Positions 17,208 to 26,290 of a DNA stretch of 64,000 nt are shown in pieces. Position numbers and translations under genes: made by a program. The notes under the pieces are model-generated. The model was not told the origin of the DNA and did not search any database. It worked only from the letters and a program-made list of their open reading frames with translations. Location of the stretch: contig NZ_CALIZP010000033.1 in NCBI RefSeq assembly GCF_938028825.1, forward strand, positions 37,183-101,182, given 5' to 3'. Source of the DNA: an uncultured Cardiobacterium sp. (GTDB taxonomy: Bacteria; Pseudomonadota; Gammaproteobacteria; Cardiobacteriales; Cardiobacteriaceae). Each line of letters starts with the position of its first letter. Positions within the stretch are counted from its first letter, which is position 1.

Positions 17208-19628
17208 TTGTTACGCCTCATCCGCAACACCTTCTACTTCCTCGTCATCCTCGGCATCTTCGGCTGCGTGCTGCTCTTCATGTACGCGATGAAACTCGAA
17301 AAAGAATACCACCTTGACGACCGCAAACTGGGCGGCGCGCTGTGGTCCATGCCGGCGCGCGTGTACGCCCGCCCGCTCGAACTCTACAAAGGCGCGACGC
17401 TTACCCCTGACGACCTTGTCGCCGAACTCAAACTGCTCGACTACCGCGAAGTCGCCAGCCCGAACAACATCAAGCAGTACCGCCGCGACGGCAACACCGT
17501 CGAATACTACGCCCAGCCCTTCAACTTCTGGGACGGCCAGCGTCCGGCGCGGCGGATGCAGGTGCAGTTCGACAACAACAAAGTCAGCGGTGTGCAAAAC
17601 CTCGGCACACTTGAAGAAGAAGTCCTCGAACGCCTCGAACCGCTGCACATCGCCAGCATCTACCCGGCGAGCAAGCAGGACCGCGTGCTGGTCAACCTCG
17701 AAGACGTGCCGCCGGTGCTCATCGACAGCCTGATTGCCGTCGAAGACAAAAACTTCTGGCGCCACCCCGGTATTGACCCGCGCGGCCTCGCCCGCTCCAT
17801 CTACATTACCTACATCCAGAAATCCGGCAAACAGGGCGCGAGTACCCTCACCCAGCAATTCATCAAAAACCACTACCTCACCAACGAACAAACCCTGTCG
17901 CGCAAACTCAAAGAAGTGCTGATGGCACTCGTCCTCGAATACCACAACAGCAAAAAAGACATCCTCGAAGGTTATCTCAACGAAATCTACCTCGGTCAGG
18001 ACGGCCAGCGCGCCATCCACGGCTTCGGGCTGGCCAGCGAATACTACTTCGACAAAGAACTCAAAGACCTCGGCCTGCACGAAGTCGCCATGCTTATCGG
18101 CCTCGTGCGCGAACCCGGCCTTGCCGACCCGCGCCGCCACCCCGAATACGCCCTGCAACGGCGCAACATGATGCTCGGCCTCATGCAGCAGAACAACCTC
18201 ATCAGCGAAGCCGACATGAAACTCGCGCAATCGCTGCCGCTTGACGTCGTGCCGGTCGATGCCCAGCGCGCGCGGGTGCGCTTTCCCGCCTTTGTTGACC
18301 TCGTGTACCAGCAGCTCGGCGAACACTACAAAGAAGAAGACCTCACCAAAGACGGCCTCAACATCTTCACCACCCTCGACCCGCTCATCCAGCAAAAAAC
18401 CCAGGACGCCCTGACCGGTGCCCTGCCGACCCTGGAAAAACGCAACGGCCTGAAAAAGAACTTCCTGCAAAGCGCCGCCGTCGTCGTCAACACCGGCAAC
18501 GCCGAAGTGCTGGCCGTCATCGGCTCGCGCGTGCCGAACGAACAGGGCTACAACCGCGCCCTCTACTCCCTGCGCAACATCGGCTCCGTCGTCAAGCCGA
18601 TGGTGTATCTGACCGCGCTCGAATACCCGCAGCTCTACACCCTCGCCACCCCGCTCGATGACAGCCCGCTCAACTACAAAACCGGCGGCAAAACCTGGTC
18701 GCCGAAAAACTACGACAAACGCAACCACGGCAAAGTCACCCTGCAAGAATCCCTCATCCGCTCCTACAACATCCCGACCGCGCGCATCGCGCTCGACGTC
18801 GGCATCAAGGACGTCACCGACACCCTGCAACGCCTCGGCTACAAGCCGCGCCCGGACAACCCCATCCGCAACAACCCCTCCGTTTCCCTCGGCGCCATCA
18901 GCATGAGCGCCATCGATGTGGCGCAAATCTACGAAACCTTCGCCAGCGGCGGCTACCTCATCCCGCTGCGCTCCATCCGTGAAATCACCACCCAGGAAGG
19001 CGCCATCGTCAGCCGTTTCGATCTCAAGGCGGTGAAAGCCATCGAGCCGGGCCCGCACTACCTCGTCACCTCCACCATGCAGGAAATCCCGCGCCGGGGG
19101 ACCGCCACCGCGCTCAAAGAAAAAGTCAGCCCGGCGCTCAACATCGCCGGCAAAACCGGCACCACCGACAGCTATCGCGACAGCTGGTTTGCGGGTTTTT
19201 CCGGCAACCTGCTCACCGTCGTCTGGGTCGGCAACGACGAAAACAAAATCACCCGTCTGACCGGCGGCAAAGGCGCGATGCGCGTGTGGATGGACATCAT
19301 GAAAAACCTGCCGAACGAACCGCTCGACCTGAAAAAACCGGAAGGCATCGTCACCCGCATGGTGGACAAATACAGCGGCGCACTGGCCGGACAGGGCTGC
19401 GGCGGCCGCGCGGCCGAATACGCCTTCATCGCCGGTTCCGAGCCGACCCACTACCAGGCCTGCGCCGCCCCGCGCCCCGTGCAGCGCGACGACGAAGACG
19501 GCACCGGCGTCTTCGACAACAACAACAGCGGCGGCCTGCAATGGGAACAACCGGCAGGCGGCGGCAACTGGGGCGGTGGCGGCGGCAGCACCGGCGTGCC
19601 CGTCGAAGGCTGGGGGCCGGGCAACTGA
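17208..19628 (+). CDS. mrcB: Penicillin-binding protein 1B, bifunctional
   Basis: Class A PBP that polymerises and cross-links peptidoglycan. 806 residues: short cytoplasmic tail, one membrane helix (about 8-26), a UB2H domain that in E. coli binds LpoB (about 60-140), a GT51 glycosyltransferase with VEDKNFWRHPGIDPRGLARS and QGASTLTQQFIKNHYLT, and a transpeptidase with SVVK (active Ser about 460), SYN and KTGTT. The start is a TTG at 17208 with CCGGAG seven bases before it; no ATG fits better. A Gly-rich C-terminal tail ends the protein. It follows thyA by 18 bases. Confidence 0.93.
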   Translation: MLRLIRNTFYFLVILGIFGCVLLFMYAMKLEKEYHLDDRKLGGALWSMPARVYARPLELYKGATLTPDDLVAELKLLDYREVASPNNIKQYRRDGNTVEYYAQPFNFWDGQRPARRMQVQFDNNKVSGVQNLGTLEEEVLERLEPLHIASIYPASKQDRVLVNLEDVPPVLIDSLIAVEDKNFWRHPGIDPRGLARSIYITYIQKSGKQGASTLTQQFIKNHYLTNEQTLSRKLKEVLMALVLEYHNSKKDILEGYLNEIYLGQDGQRAIHGFGLASEYYFDKELKDLGLHEVAMLIGLVREPGLADPRRHPEYALQRRNMMLGLMQQNNLISEADMKLAQSLPLDVVPVDAQRARVRFPAFVDLVYQQLGEHYKEEDLTKDGLNIFTTLDPLIQQKTQDALTGALPTLEKRNGLKKNFLQSAAVVVNTGNAEVLAVIGSRVPNEQGYNRALYSLRNIGSVVKPMVYLTALEYPQLYTLATPLDDSPLNYKTGGKTWSPKNYDKRNHGKVTLQESLIRSYNIPTARIALDVGIKDVTDTLQRLGYKPRPDNPIRNNPSVSLGAISMSAIDVAQIYETFASGGYLIPLRSIREITTQEGAIVSRFDLKAVKAIEPGPHYLVTSTMQEIPRRGTATALKEKVSPALNIAGKTGTTDSYRDSWFAGFSGNLLTVVWVGNDENKITRLTGGKGAMRVWMDIMKNLPNEPLDLKKPEGIVTRMVDKYSGALAGQGCGGRAAEYAFIAGSEPTHYQACAAPRPVQRDDEDGTGVFDNNNSGGLQWEQPAGGGNWGGGGGSTGVPVEGWGPGN

Positions 19629-19846
19629 GCCCGGTGGCAAAACCCGCCACCAGGCGGCATAAACACCGGTTCTTGTAAAGACGTTGCCCGCAACATCTCA
19701 TCCCAATCCCAAGAAACAAAACAGAGTTCGCAGGGTGGGCTTCAGCCCGCCGGGCAGGCGCAGCCAGCCTTTTCTGCTGTTGGCAAAAGCCCCGCCAAGC
19801 GGCGAAAACACGGACCCCGCCACCGCACACCTTGAAACGCCAAACC
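19629..19846. repeat. Intergenic repeats between mrcB and DUF5682 gene
   Basis: Two copies of the dispersed repeat (19644-19669 and 19792-19813) flank a GGGCTTCAGCCC palindrome (about 19736-19750). No terminator with a clear T-run and no gene are seen. Confidence 0.65.
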
Positions 19847-22048
19847 ATGTCCATCCACTACTACGGCATCCGCCACCACGGCCCCGGCTCCGCCCGCCAC
19901 CTCCTCGCCGCGCTCGACGCCTTGCAACCCGACCGCATCCTCCTCGAAGGCCCGCCCGAAGCCGACGCCCTGCTGCCGCTTGTCGCCGATGCCGCCATGC
20001 AGCCGCCCGTTGCCCTGCTCGCCTACCGCCCCGACGCCCCACAGCGTGCCGTGTACTACCCCTTCGCCGCCTGGTCGCCCGAATGGCAGGCCATGCAATA
20101 CGCCCTCGCGCATCACATCCCGCTCACCTTCTGTGACCTGCCGCTGGCGCACAGCCTCGCCGACGACCACGACGAAGACGACGACACCCCCACCGCCGCC
20201 CGCCACCCCTTCGACGACCTCGCCGACATCGCCGGTTACCGCGACGGCGAAGAATGGTGGGAAGCCACCGTCGAACAGCGCGGCGACGGCGAAGACCTCT
20301 TTGCCGCCGTTACCGAAGCCATTGCCGCCCTGCGCGATGCCCTGCCGGCAGCGACCAGCGCTGGTGACCTCAAGCGCGAAGCATGGATGCGCAAAACCAT
20401 CCGCGCCGCCACCAAAGAAAGCGAACGCCTCGCCGTCATCTGCGGTGCCTGGCACATCCCCGCCCTGCAAAGCGCGGTTGCCGTCAAGGACGACAACGCC
20501 CTGCTCAAAGGGCTTGCCAAAACCAAAGTGGACAGCACCTGGATTCCCTGGACCAACAGCCGCCTCACCCGCCAAAGCGGCTACGGCGCGGGCATCCGCG
20601 CGCCGAACTGGTACGCCCACCTCTGGCGACACCCCGATGACGACGGTGTGCGCTGGCTGGGCCGGGCCGCCCAACACCTGCGCGCCAAACACTACGACAT
20701 CTCGGCGGCGCACCTCATCGAAACCCTGCGCCTCGCGCGCACCACCGCCGCCCTGCGCGGGCAGACCCGCGTCGCCCTCGCCGACTACACCGACGCCCTC
20801 GCCAGCATCATCGGCATGGGCGACAGCGCCATCATCGACCGCATCCAGCACGCATGGCTCATCGGCGACACCATCGGCAGCGTCCCCGAAAATACCCCGC
20901 AACTGCCGCTCATCGCCGATATCGACAAACAGCGCAAACAACTGCGCCTGCCGCAAACCGCCGAAAGCCGAGAAATCATCCTCGACCTGCGCAAACCGCT
21001 TGACCTTGCGCGCAGCCAATACATCCACCGCCTGAACCTCCTTGACGGCGGCCTGTGGGCCACCCCGCTGGCGCGCAGCGGCAAAGGCACCTACAAAGAA
21101 GCCTGGCGCCTCGAATACCAGCCCGAACAACACATCCGTCTCACCGAAAAAGCCGTGTACGGCAACACCCTGGAAAGCGCCGTCACCGCCTACATCACCA
21201 GCACCCTGCACCAAGACCAGAGCCTCGCCGCGCTCGCCGAACGCCTCGAACACGTCCTGCCCGCTGAACTGCCCAACCTCGTCGCCGCACTCGCCGCCGC
21301 CATCGCCGCCCTCAGCGTCGATAACCGCGACCTCGCCGACACCCTCGCCGCCCTGCCCCACCTCGCCGAAACCCTGCGCTACGGCAACGTACGGCAAACA
21401 GACAACGCAGCCCTTGCCCACCTGCTCGATACCCTGCTTGCCCGCCTCGCCGCCGGCGGCGTCCAGGGCTGCATGAACATCGATAACGACAGCGCGCAAA
21501 CCCTCTGCCGCCTTACCCGCAGTGCCGGGGCTGCCCTCGCCGCACTGAACGACGCGGATGCCGACCGCTACTGGCACGACTACATCCACGCCCAAACCAC
21601 CTCACAACACATCCACCCGCTGCTCGCCGGCAACGCCTGGCGCGACCACTACGACCGCCAGCAAACCGACGCAGAAACCGTCGCCGCTGAACTGCACCGC
21701 CAACTCTCGCGCGGCGGCAACTACGCCGACGCCGCCCAATGGCTGGAAGGCTTCCTCTACCAAAGCGGCACCGTATTGCTCGTGCACGACACCCTGTGGC
21801 AGATCATCAACGACTGGCTGCGCGCCCTGCCGGAAGACCGCTTCACCGAACTGCTGCCACTCCTGCGCCGCACCTTCACCGCATTTGAGGCCGGCGAACG
21901 CCGCCAGCTCGGCGACAAGGCACGGATGCAGGCGGGACAAGCGGGCGGCAGCCGCGCCGCTGTCGTCGCGACGGACAGCGCCATCGACGAAACTGCCGCC
22001 CAAGCGGCGATGCAGACTGTCGCCCGCCTGCTGGGGCTTGAAGCGTAA
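19847..22048 (+). CDS. DUF5682 family protein
   Basis: 733 residues. The N-terminus YYGIRHHGPGSARHLLAALDALQPDRILLEGPPEADALL is the DUF5682 signature. ICGAWHIPAL near residue 205 resembles the GxxH motif of the TraB/EreA/ChaN superfamily, so a metal-dependent hydrolase-like fold is plausible, by inference. The rest is Ala-rich and helical. In many genomes DUF5682 sits beside a MoxR AAA+ ATPase and a VWA protein; none of those is next to it here. ATG 19847 is preferred to an in-frame TTG at 19832. Confidence 0.8.
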   Translation: MSIHYYGIRHHGPGSARHLLAALDALQPDRILLEGPPEADALLPLVADAAMQPPVALLAYRPDAPQRAVYYPFAAWSPEWQAMQYALAHHIPLTFCDLPLAHSLADDHDEDDDTPTAARHPFDDLADIAGYRDGEEWWEATVEQRGDGEDLFAAVTEAIAALRDALPAATSAGDLKREAWMRKTIRAATKESERLAVICGAWHIPALQSAVAVKDDNALLKGLAKTKVDSTWIPWTNSRLTRQSGYGAGIRAPNWYAHLWRHPDDDGVRWLGRAAQHLRAKHYDISAAHLIETLRLARTTAALRGQTRVALADYTDALASIIGMGDSAIIDRIQHAWLIGDTIGSVPENTPQLPLIADIDKQRKQLRLPQTAESREIILDLRKPLDLARSQYIHRLNLLDGGLWATPLARSGKGTYKEAWRLEYQPEQHIRLTEKAVYGNTLESAVTAYITSTLHQDQSLAALAERLEHVLPAELPNLVAALAAAIAALSVDNRDLADTLAALPHLAETLRYGNVRQTDNAALAHLLDTLLARLAAGGVQGCMNIDNDSAQTLCRLTRSAGAALAALNDADADRYWHDYIHAQTTSQHIHPLLAGNAWRDHYDRQQTDAETVAAELHRQLSRGGNYADAAQWLEGFLYQSGTVLLVHDTLWQIINDWLRALPEDRFTELLPLLRRTFTAFEAGERRQLGDKARMQAGQAGGSRAAVVATDSAIDETAAQAAMQTVARLLGLEA

Positions 22049-22100
22049 ACGGGCTGCCCCGTCCGCACCATCCCGCCGCCTTCACCACCCCGGAGTCCCC

Positions 22101-22379
22101 ATGCTTGCCATCGACAACATCCTCCTCCTGCTCGCCGGCCGGATTATGGCGGAAAGTGCGCACAACCCCGCCGCCCGCTATGTTCTCGCCGGCATCGTCA
22201 TCATCTGCTATCTCGCCGTGCTCGCCGCCATCGCCTTCCTCGCCCTGGTCGTCATCGGCATCATGACCCGCCGTCAGCCGCCGCGCACCGGCTACACCGC
22301 CTTCGCCGTCTTCCTCGTCGTCGAAATCGTCATCAGCGTGCCGGTTGCCACCCGCTTCTTCGCCCACCTCACCGCCTGA
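22101..22379 (+). CDS. Small membrane protein, 92 residues
   Basis: Two strong hydrophobic helices (about 28-55 and 68-88) and a weaker N-terminal one; between them the short basic segment TRRQPPRTG. No family recognised. CGGAG lies six bases before the ATG, which makes translation likely. It ends two bases before the patatin gene, so the pair is probably one operon with the upstream DUF5682 gene. Confidence 0.7.
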   Translation: MLAIDNILLLLAGRIMAESAHNPAARYVLAGIVIICYLAVLAAIAFLALVVIGIMTRRQPPRTGYTAFAVFLVVEIVISVPVATRFFAHLTA

Positions 22380-22381
22380 CC

Positions 22382-23740
22382 ATGCGCCGCTTCACCGTCC
22401 TCCTGCTGCCGCTCCTGCTCGCCGCCTGTTCGCTCATCGAGTATCAGCCGCTTGCCACCCTTGATCATGTGGACCGCAGTCGCGGCTACCGCCTGGAAGC
22501 GGCGCTGGATACCGAACACAACGACGACGGCCTGCTGCTCGTCCTCCTCTTCTCCGGCGGCGGCAGCCGCGCGGCGGCCTTCGGCTACGGCGTGCTGGAA
22601 ACGCTGGCGGCGACGCCCGTTACCGGTTACGGCAAAACCGAGCCGCTGCTGGCGAAAATCGACCTCGTGCACGGCGTCTCCGGCGGTTCCATCCTCGCCA
22701 CCTACCTCGCCCTGCACGGCACGGACACCGTGCCGCAATTCGAGCGCGCCTTCCTGCGCCAGAATTTGCAAAGCGCGGTGCTGCGCCAGCTCTTCTCGCT
22801 CGCCAACCTGCCGCGCCTCACCGCCCCGGAATTCGGGCGCGGCGACCTGCTCGCCGAAGAACTCGACCGCCTGCTCTACCACGGCGCGACCTTCGCCGCG
22901 CTCGATGACGGGCGCAAAGGGCCGTTCGCCGTCATCAGCGCCACCGACATGAGCATCGGCCAGCGTATTGAATTCACGCAGGAATTTTTCGACGCGCTGT
23001 GTCTCGACTTGAGCCGCCTGCCGATTGCCCGCGCCGTCGCCGCGTCCAGCGCCGTGCCGCTGGTTTTCGCGCCGCTGACCCTGAACAACCACGGCGGCCG
23101 CTGCCGCTATCAACCGCCGCCGCGCGCCACGGGCGGACAAACGGTGCAACGCTTCACCGCCCCCTATCAGGACAGCGCCGCCCGCCCCTACATCCACCTG
23201 CTCGACGGCGGCCTGACCGACAACCTCGGCCTGCGCAGCCTGCTCGATTTCGCCGACATCTACGGCGGCGACAACATCTACCGCCACATCACCGGCGGCA
23301 AGGTGCGCGACATCGTCGTCATCAGCGTCAACGCGCAAAACCGCCTCGACAGCAGCATCGACCAAAGCCCCGCCATCCCCGGCCTGGTGGACGTGGCGGG
23401 CGCCATCATCAACGTCCCCATCGACGGCAACACCCAGGAAAGCATCCGCAACTTCCGCCGCTTCGTGGACGAATGGAACGCGCGCGGCAACAACCGCCAC
23501 GTCGCCCTGCACTTCATCGACCTCAACCTGGACGACCTGCCCGACGGCGCGCTGAAACAGCAGGTGCTCAACATCGGTACCACCTTCTACCTGCCGGAAG
23601 CGGACATCCGCGCCCTGCGGCAGAGCGCGAAAATCCTCCTCGAACAGAACGACACCTACCGCCGCCTGCCAGGGCTGAAAGGCAACCGCCCTGCCCTGCC
23701 CGCCGACCCGCTGCACCTCTACCGCCGCCCCGCCTTATAA
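22382..23740 (+). CDS. Patatin-like phospholipase lipoprotein
   Basis: 452-residue lipoprotein with lipobox LLAAC (Cys16) after a short signal peptide, so membrane-anchored on the periplasmic side or sent to the outer membrane. Patatin catalytic features: oxyanion loop FSGGGSRAAAFGYGV (about 57-71), nucleophile elbow GVSGGS, and catalytic Asp in LDGGLTDNLGLRSLL (about 277-291). Ser-Asp dyad acyl hydrolases of this type cleave phospholipids. It starts two bases after the small membrane protein gene. Confidence 0.88.
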   Translation: MRRFTVLLLPLLLAACSLIEYQPLATLDHVDRSRGYRLEAALDTEHNDDGLLLVLLFSGGGSRAAAFGYGVLETLAATPVTGYGKTEPLLAKIDLVHGVSGGSILATYLALHGTDTVPQFERAFLRQNLQSAVLRQLFSLANLPRLTAPEFGRGDLLAEELDRLLYHGATFAALDDGRKGPFAVISATDMSIGQRIEFTQEFFDALCLDLSRLPIARAVAASSAVPLVFAPLTLNNHGGRCRYQPPPRATGGQTVQRFTAPYQDSAARPYIHLLDGGLTDNLGLRSLLDFADIYGGDNIYRHITGGKVRDIVVISVNAQNRLDSSIDQSPAIPGLVDVAGAIINVPIDGNTQESIRNFRRFVDEWNARGNNRHVALHFIDLNLDDLPDGALKQQVLNIGTTFYLPEADIRALRQSAKILLEQNDTYRRLPGLKGNRPALPADPLHLYRRPAL

Positions 23741-23787
23741 AACAGGTACAATCTGCGCCCCTTTTGCGCAGCCCGCGAGGAACCGCC

Positions 23788-25218
23788 ATGACTGAAGAAC
23801 ACAACACCGAAACCCGCGAACGCCCCTCAGCCGACATCGAACGCATCCACCAGCTCGTCGAGACCCTGATGCCCGCTGCTGCCGCCATCATGGCCGGGGC
23901 GACACATCTGGACGACCCCGCGCAACAGGCGGCGCTCACCGAACTCAACACCAATCTCGTCGAACTGCACCCGGCGGATGTCGCCGACATCCTCGAATCC
24001 CTGCCGCAGGAAGAACGGATGCTGGTTTGGCACCTTGCCGTGCCGGAAGAAGACGGCGAAGTGCTGCTCGAAGTCTCCGACGCCGTGCGCGAAAGCCTCA
24101 TCGGCATGATGGATCAGGACGAAATGCTGGCGGCGGTGGATGATCTGGACGCCGACGAACTGGCGGAACTCGCCGACGACCTGCCGCGCGAAGTCGTGCA
24201 CGAAGCACTGAGCACGCGCGACGCCGCAGAACGCGCGCAAGTGCAGGCGGCGATGTCCTACGCCGACCACCAGGTCGGCGCCATCATGGACTTTGAAATG
24301 ATCAACATCCGCGCCGACGTCACCTGCGAAGTCGTCTTGCGCTACCTGCGCCGCTTCGACCGCCTGCCCGATCACACCGACAAAATCTTCGTCACCGACG
24401 ACGACGACGTGCTGCGCGGCGTGCTGCTCCTGCGCAAACTGCTCGTCTCCGACCCCGACAAACGCATCGAAGACATCATGATTAAAGACGTCGTCCTCTT
24501 TCACCCCGAAGACGACGTCGAAGACGCCGCGCAAGCCTTCGAGCGCTACGACCTCGTTACCGCCCCGGTGGTGGACGGCGCACGCAAACTCATCGGCCGT
24601 ATCACCATCGACGAAATCGTCGACGTCATCCGCGAAGAATCCGACGCCGACATGCTCAATATGGCGGGCATGCAGGAAGAAGAAGACCTCTTCGCGCCGG
24701 TGCTCGACTCCGTGAAAAACCGCTGGGTGTGGCTCGCCATCAACCTCTGCACCGCCTTCGTCGCCAGCCGCGTCATCGGCCTCTTTGAAGGCTCCATCGA
24801 AAAAATCGTCGCCCTCGCCACGCTGATGCCGATTGTCGCCGGCATCGGCGGCAACTCCGGCAACCAGACCATCACCATGATCGTGCGCGCGCTGGCGATG
24901 GGGCAGCTTTCCACCGCCCAGGCGGGCAGGCTGCTGCGCAAAGAAATCGGCGTGGCGCTGGTCAACGGCGTCCTCTGGGGCAGCGTGATGGGCCTCGTCT
25001 CCTGGCTGCTTTACGGCAGCATCGGCATCGGCTTCGTCATGGTGGCGGCGATGACGCTGAACCTGCTGCTGGCAGCGACCGTCGGCGTCCTCATCCCGGT
25101 CATCATGGAAAAAATGGGGCGCGACCCGGCACTCGGCAGCTCGGTGATGATTACCGCCGTGACCGACTCCGGCGGCTTCTTCATCTTCCTCGGCCTCGCC
25201 ACACTATTCCTGCTGTAA
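23788..25218 (+). CDS. mgtE: Magnesium transporter MgtE
   Basis: 476 residues in the standard MgtE order: N-terminal superhelical domain (LHPADVADILESLPQEERMLVWHL), a tandem CBS pair (about 170-290, VLRYLRRFDRLPDHTDKIFVTDDDD and PVVDGARKLIGRITIDEIVDVIRE), a plug helix, and five membrane helices from about residue 310. The pore motif PIVAGIGGNSGNQTITMIVRALA is present. Mg2+ binding to the cytosolic domains closes the channel, so regulation is built in. GAGGAA precedes the ATG. It converges with rnhB, whose stop overlaps its end. Confidence 0.94.
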   Translation: MTEEHNTETRERPSADIERIHQLVETLMPAAAAIMAGATHLDDPAQQAALTELNTNLVELHPADVADILESLPQEERMLVWHLAVPEEDGEVLLEVSDAVRESLIGMMDQDEMLAAVDDLDADELAELADDLPREVVHEALSTRDAAERAQVQAAMSYADHQVGAIMDFEMINIRADVTCEVVLRYLRRFDRLPDHTDKIFVTDDDDVLRGVLLLRKLLVSDPDKRIEDIMIKDVVLFHPEDDVEDAAQAFERYDLVTAPVVDGARKLIGRITIDEIVDVIREESDADMLNMAGMQEEEDLFAPVLDSVKNRWVWLAINLCTAFVASRVIGLFEGSIEKIVALATLMPIVAGIGGNSGNQTITMIVRALAMGQLSTAQAGRLLRKEIGVALVNGVLWGSVMGLVSWLLYGSIGIGFVMVAAMTLNLLLAATVGVLIPVIMEKMGRDPALGSSVMITAVTDSGGFFIFLGLATLFLL

Positions 25219-25791
25219 CAAATCGCCCGCCAGCACCGCCCTGACCGGCGCATAACTGCGGCGGTGTTCCGGCGTTGCACCGAGGCGGACGAGCGCGGCG
25301 AGATGCGCCTTCGTGCCGTAGCCCTTGTGCGCGGCGAAACCGTAGCCGGGAAAGCGTGCGTCCAGCTCCGCCATCTGCCGGTCCCGCGTAACTTTGGCGA
25401 TGATGGAAGCGGCGGCGATGCAGGCCTCGCTCGCATCCCCGCCGACAATCGCCCGCGCCGGCATGGCGAGAGTGGGCGTGAACTTGCCGTCCACCAGCAC
25501 CTGCTGCGGCGCGGTCGCGAGTCCCTCGACCGCGCGCCGCATGGCGAGCAGCGTCGCATGATGGATATTCAGCGCGTCAATCTCGGCGGGCGAGGCAACA
25601 GCGGCGCACCACGCCAATGCCTGTGCCGTGATGCCGTCAAACAGCACCTCGCGCTGTCGCGCGCGCAGTTTCTTGCTGTCAGTCAGGCCGGGCAAAGCGA
25701 ACCGCGCGGGCAGTATCACTGCGGCGGCAACGACATTGCCGACTAGCGCGCCGCGCCCGGCCTCGTCCACCCCGGCAGTCAGCGCCAGCAT
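25204..25791 (-). CDS. rnhB: Ribonuclease HII
   Basis: Cuts the RNA strand 5' of ribonucleotides embedded in DNA. 195 residues with the RNase HII signatures: GVDEAGRGALVGNVVAAAVIL (catalytic Asp-Glu), LTDSKKL, and GGDASEACIAAASIIAKVTRDRQM (third Asp further upstream). The ATG at 25791 overlaps the slyX stop (TGATG), so translation is coupled. A longer open frame upstream overlaps slyX in another frame and is not used. Confidence 0.94.
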   Translation of the reverse strand: MLALTAGVDEAGRGALVGNVVAAAVILPARFALPGLTDSKKLRARQREVLFDGITAQALAWCAAVASPAEIDALNIHHATLLAMRRAVEGLATAPQQVLVDGKFTPTLAMPARAIVGGDASEACIAAASIIAKVTRDRQMAELDARFPGYGFAAHKGYGTKAHLAALVRLGATPEHRRSYAPVRAVLAGDLLQQE

Positions 25792-26003
25792 CAAAAATGC
25801 GGCGGAATCTCGTCCGCCGGATTGCGTGGTTCGCGCACATCGCGCTCTTGCAACTGTTGCCACAGCAGGCGCAACTGCCCCTGCTGCAAATCCAGCAGCT
25901 CGCGCAGGGCGGCCACACCCGCATTCAGCTCCGCCAGCAAATCCTCCTGATAGGCGAGACGCGATTCCAGGCGTTCCAGGCGCGCCTCCATTTCGTCCGT
26001 CAC
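25791..26003 (-). CDS. slyX: SlyX family protein
   Basis: 70-residue coiled-coil protein matching SlyX: MEARLERLESRLAYQEDLLAELNAGVAALR followed by a heptad-patterned helix and a Pro-rich end DEIPPHF, like the E. coli EETPPPHY end. Function is unknown despite its name. The GTG at 26003 (overlapping the tautomerase stop as GTGA) matches the usual N-terminus better; an ATG at 25991 is the alternative. Middle gene of a three-gene coupled operon. Confidence 0.85.
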   Translation of the reverse strand: MTDEMEARLERLESRLAYQEDLLAELNAGVAALRELLDLQQGQLRLLWQQLQERDVREPRNPADEIPPHF

Positions 26004-26188
26004 TTGCGGTCCAGGCGCAGCTCGCCGCCCTGGGCGAGATTTTCCGGCCGCAAGTCCTCGATGCTGATCCAGATGGCGCTTTCCGGCACGCCGATACTTT
26101 CCGCCACGGCGCGGGTGACATTCTTCGCCAGCGCGCGCTTCTGTTCGACACTGCGGCCTTCCACAATCTTGATATTGACGATGGGCAT
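26000..26188 (-). CDS. 4-oxalocrotonate tautomerase family protein
   Basis: 62-residue member of the tautomerase superfamily, which works as hexamers with an N-terminal catalytic proline. Pro2 (Pro1 after Met removal) is present in MPIVNIKIVEGRS, followed by EQKRALAKNVTRAVAESIGVPESAIWISIEDL, the standard pattern. The two arginines often used for carboxylate binding are partly represented. No aromatic degradation genes are nearby, so the natural substrate is unknown. First gene of the tautomerase-slyX-rnhB operon. Confidence 0.88.
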   Translation of the reverse strand: MPIVNIKIVEGRSVEQKRALAKNVTRAVAESIGVPESAIWISIEDLRPENLAQGGELRLDRK

Positions 26189-26251
26189 AACTACCTCGCA
26201 AACAGTTGAAATGACGGGTCCGGATTATAGTCCCAAGCGGCGCGAAGCCGC

Positions 26252-26257
26252 TATAAT
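26252..26257 (+). promoter_or_regulatory. Candidate -10 box of purC
   Basis: A perfect TATAAT lies 34 bases before the purC ATG. No good -35 is seen at 16-18 bases upstream, so this is tentative. Confidence 0.35.
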
Positions 26258-26290
26258 GCCCGCGTCCTTCAATCCTAACCGAGGTGTAAC

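Noticed and set aside
17211..19640. 809-codon open frame opposite mrcB
   Set aside because: Antisense shadow of a clear PBP1B gene; Val/Phe/Asp-rich and without motifs.
22999..23787. 263-residue N-terminal extension of MgtE
   Set aside because: It overlaps the patatin gene in another frame and is Arg/Pro-rich; the ATG at 23788 has a ribosome site and gives the normal MgtE length.
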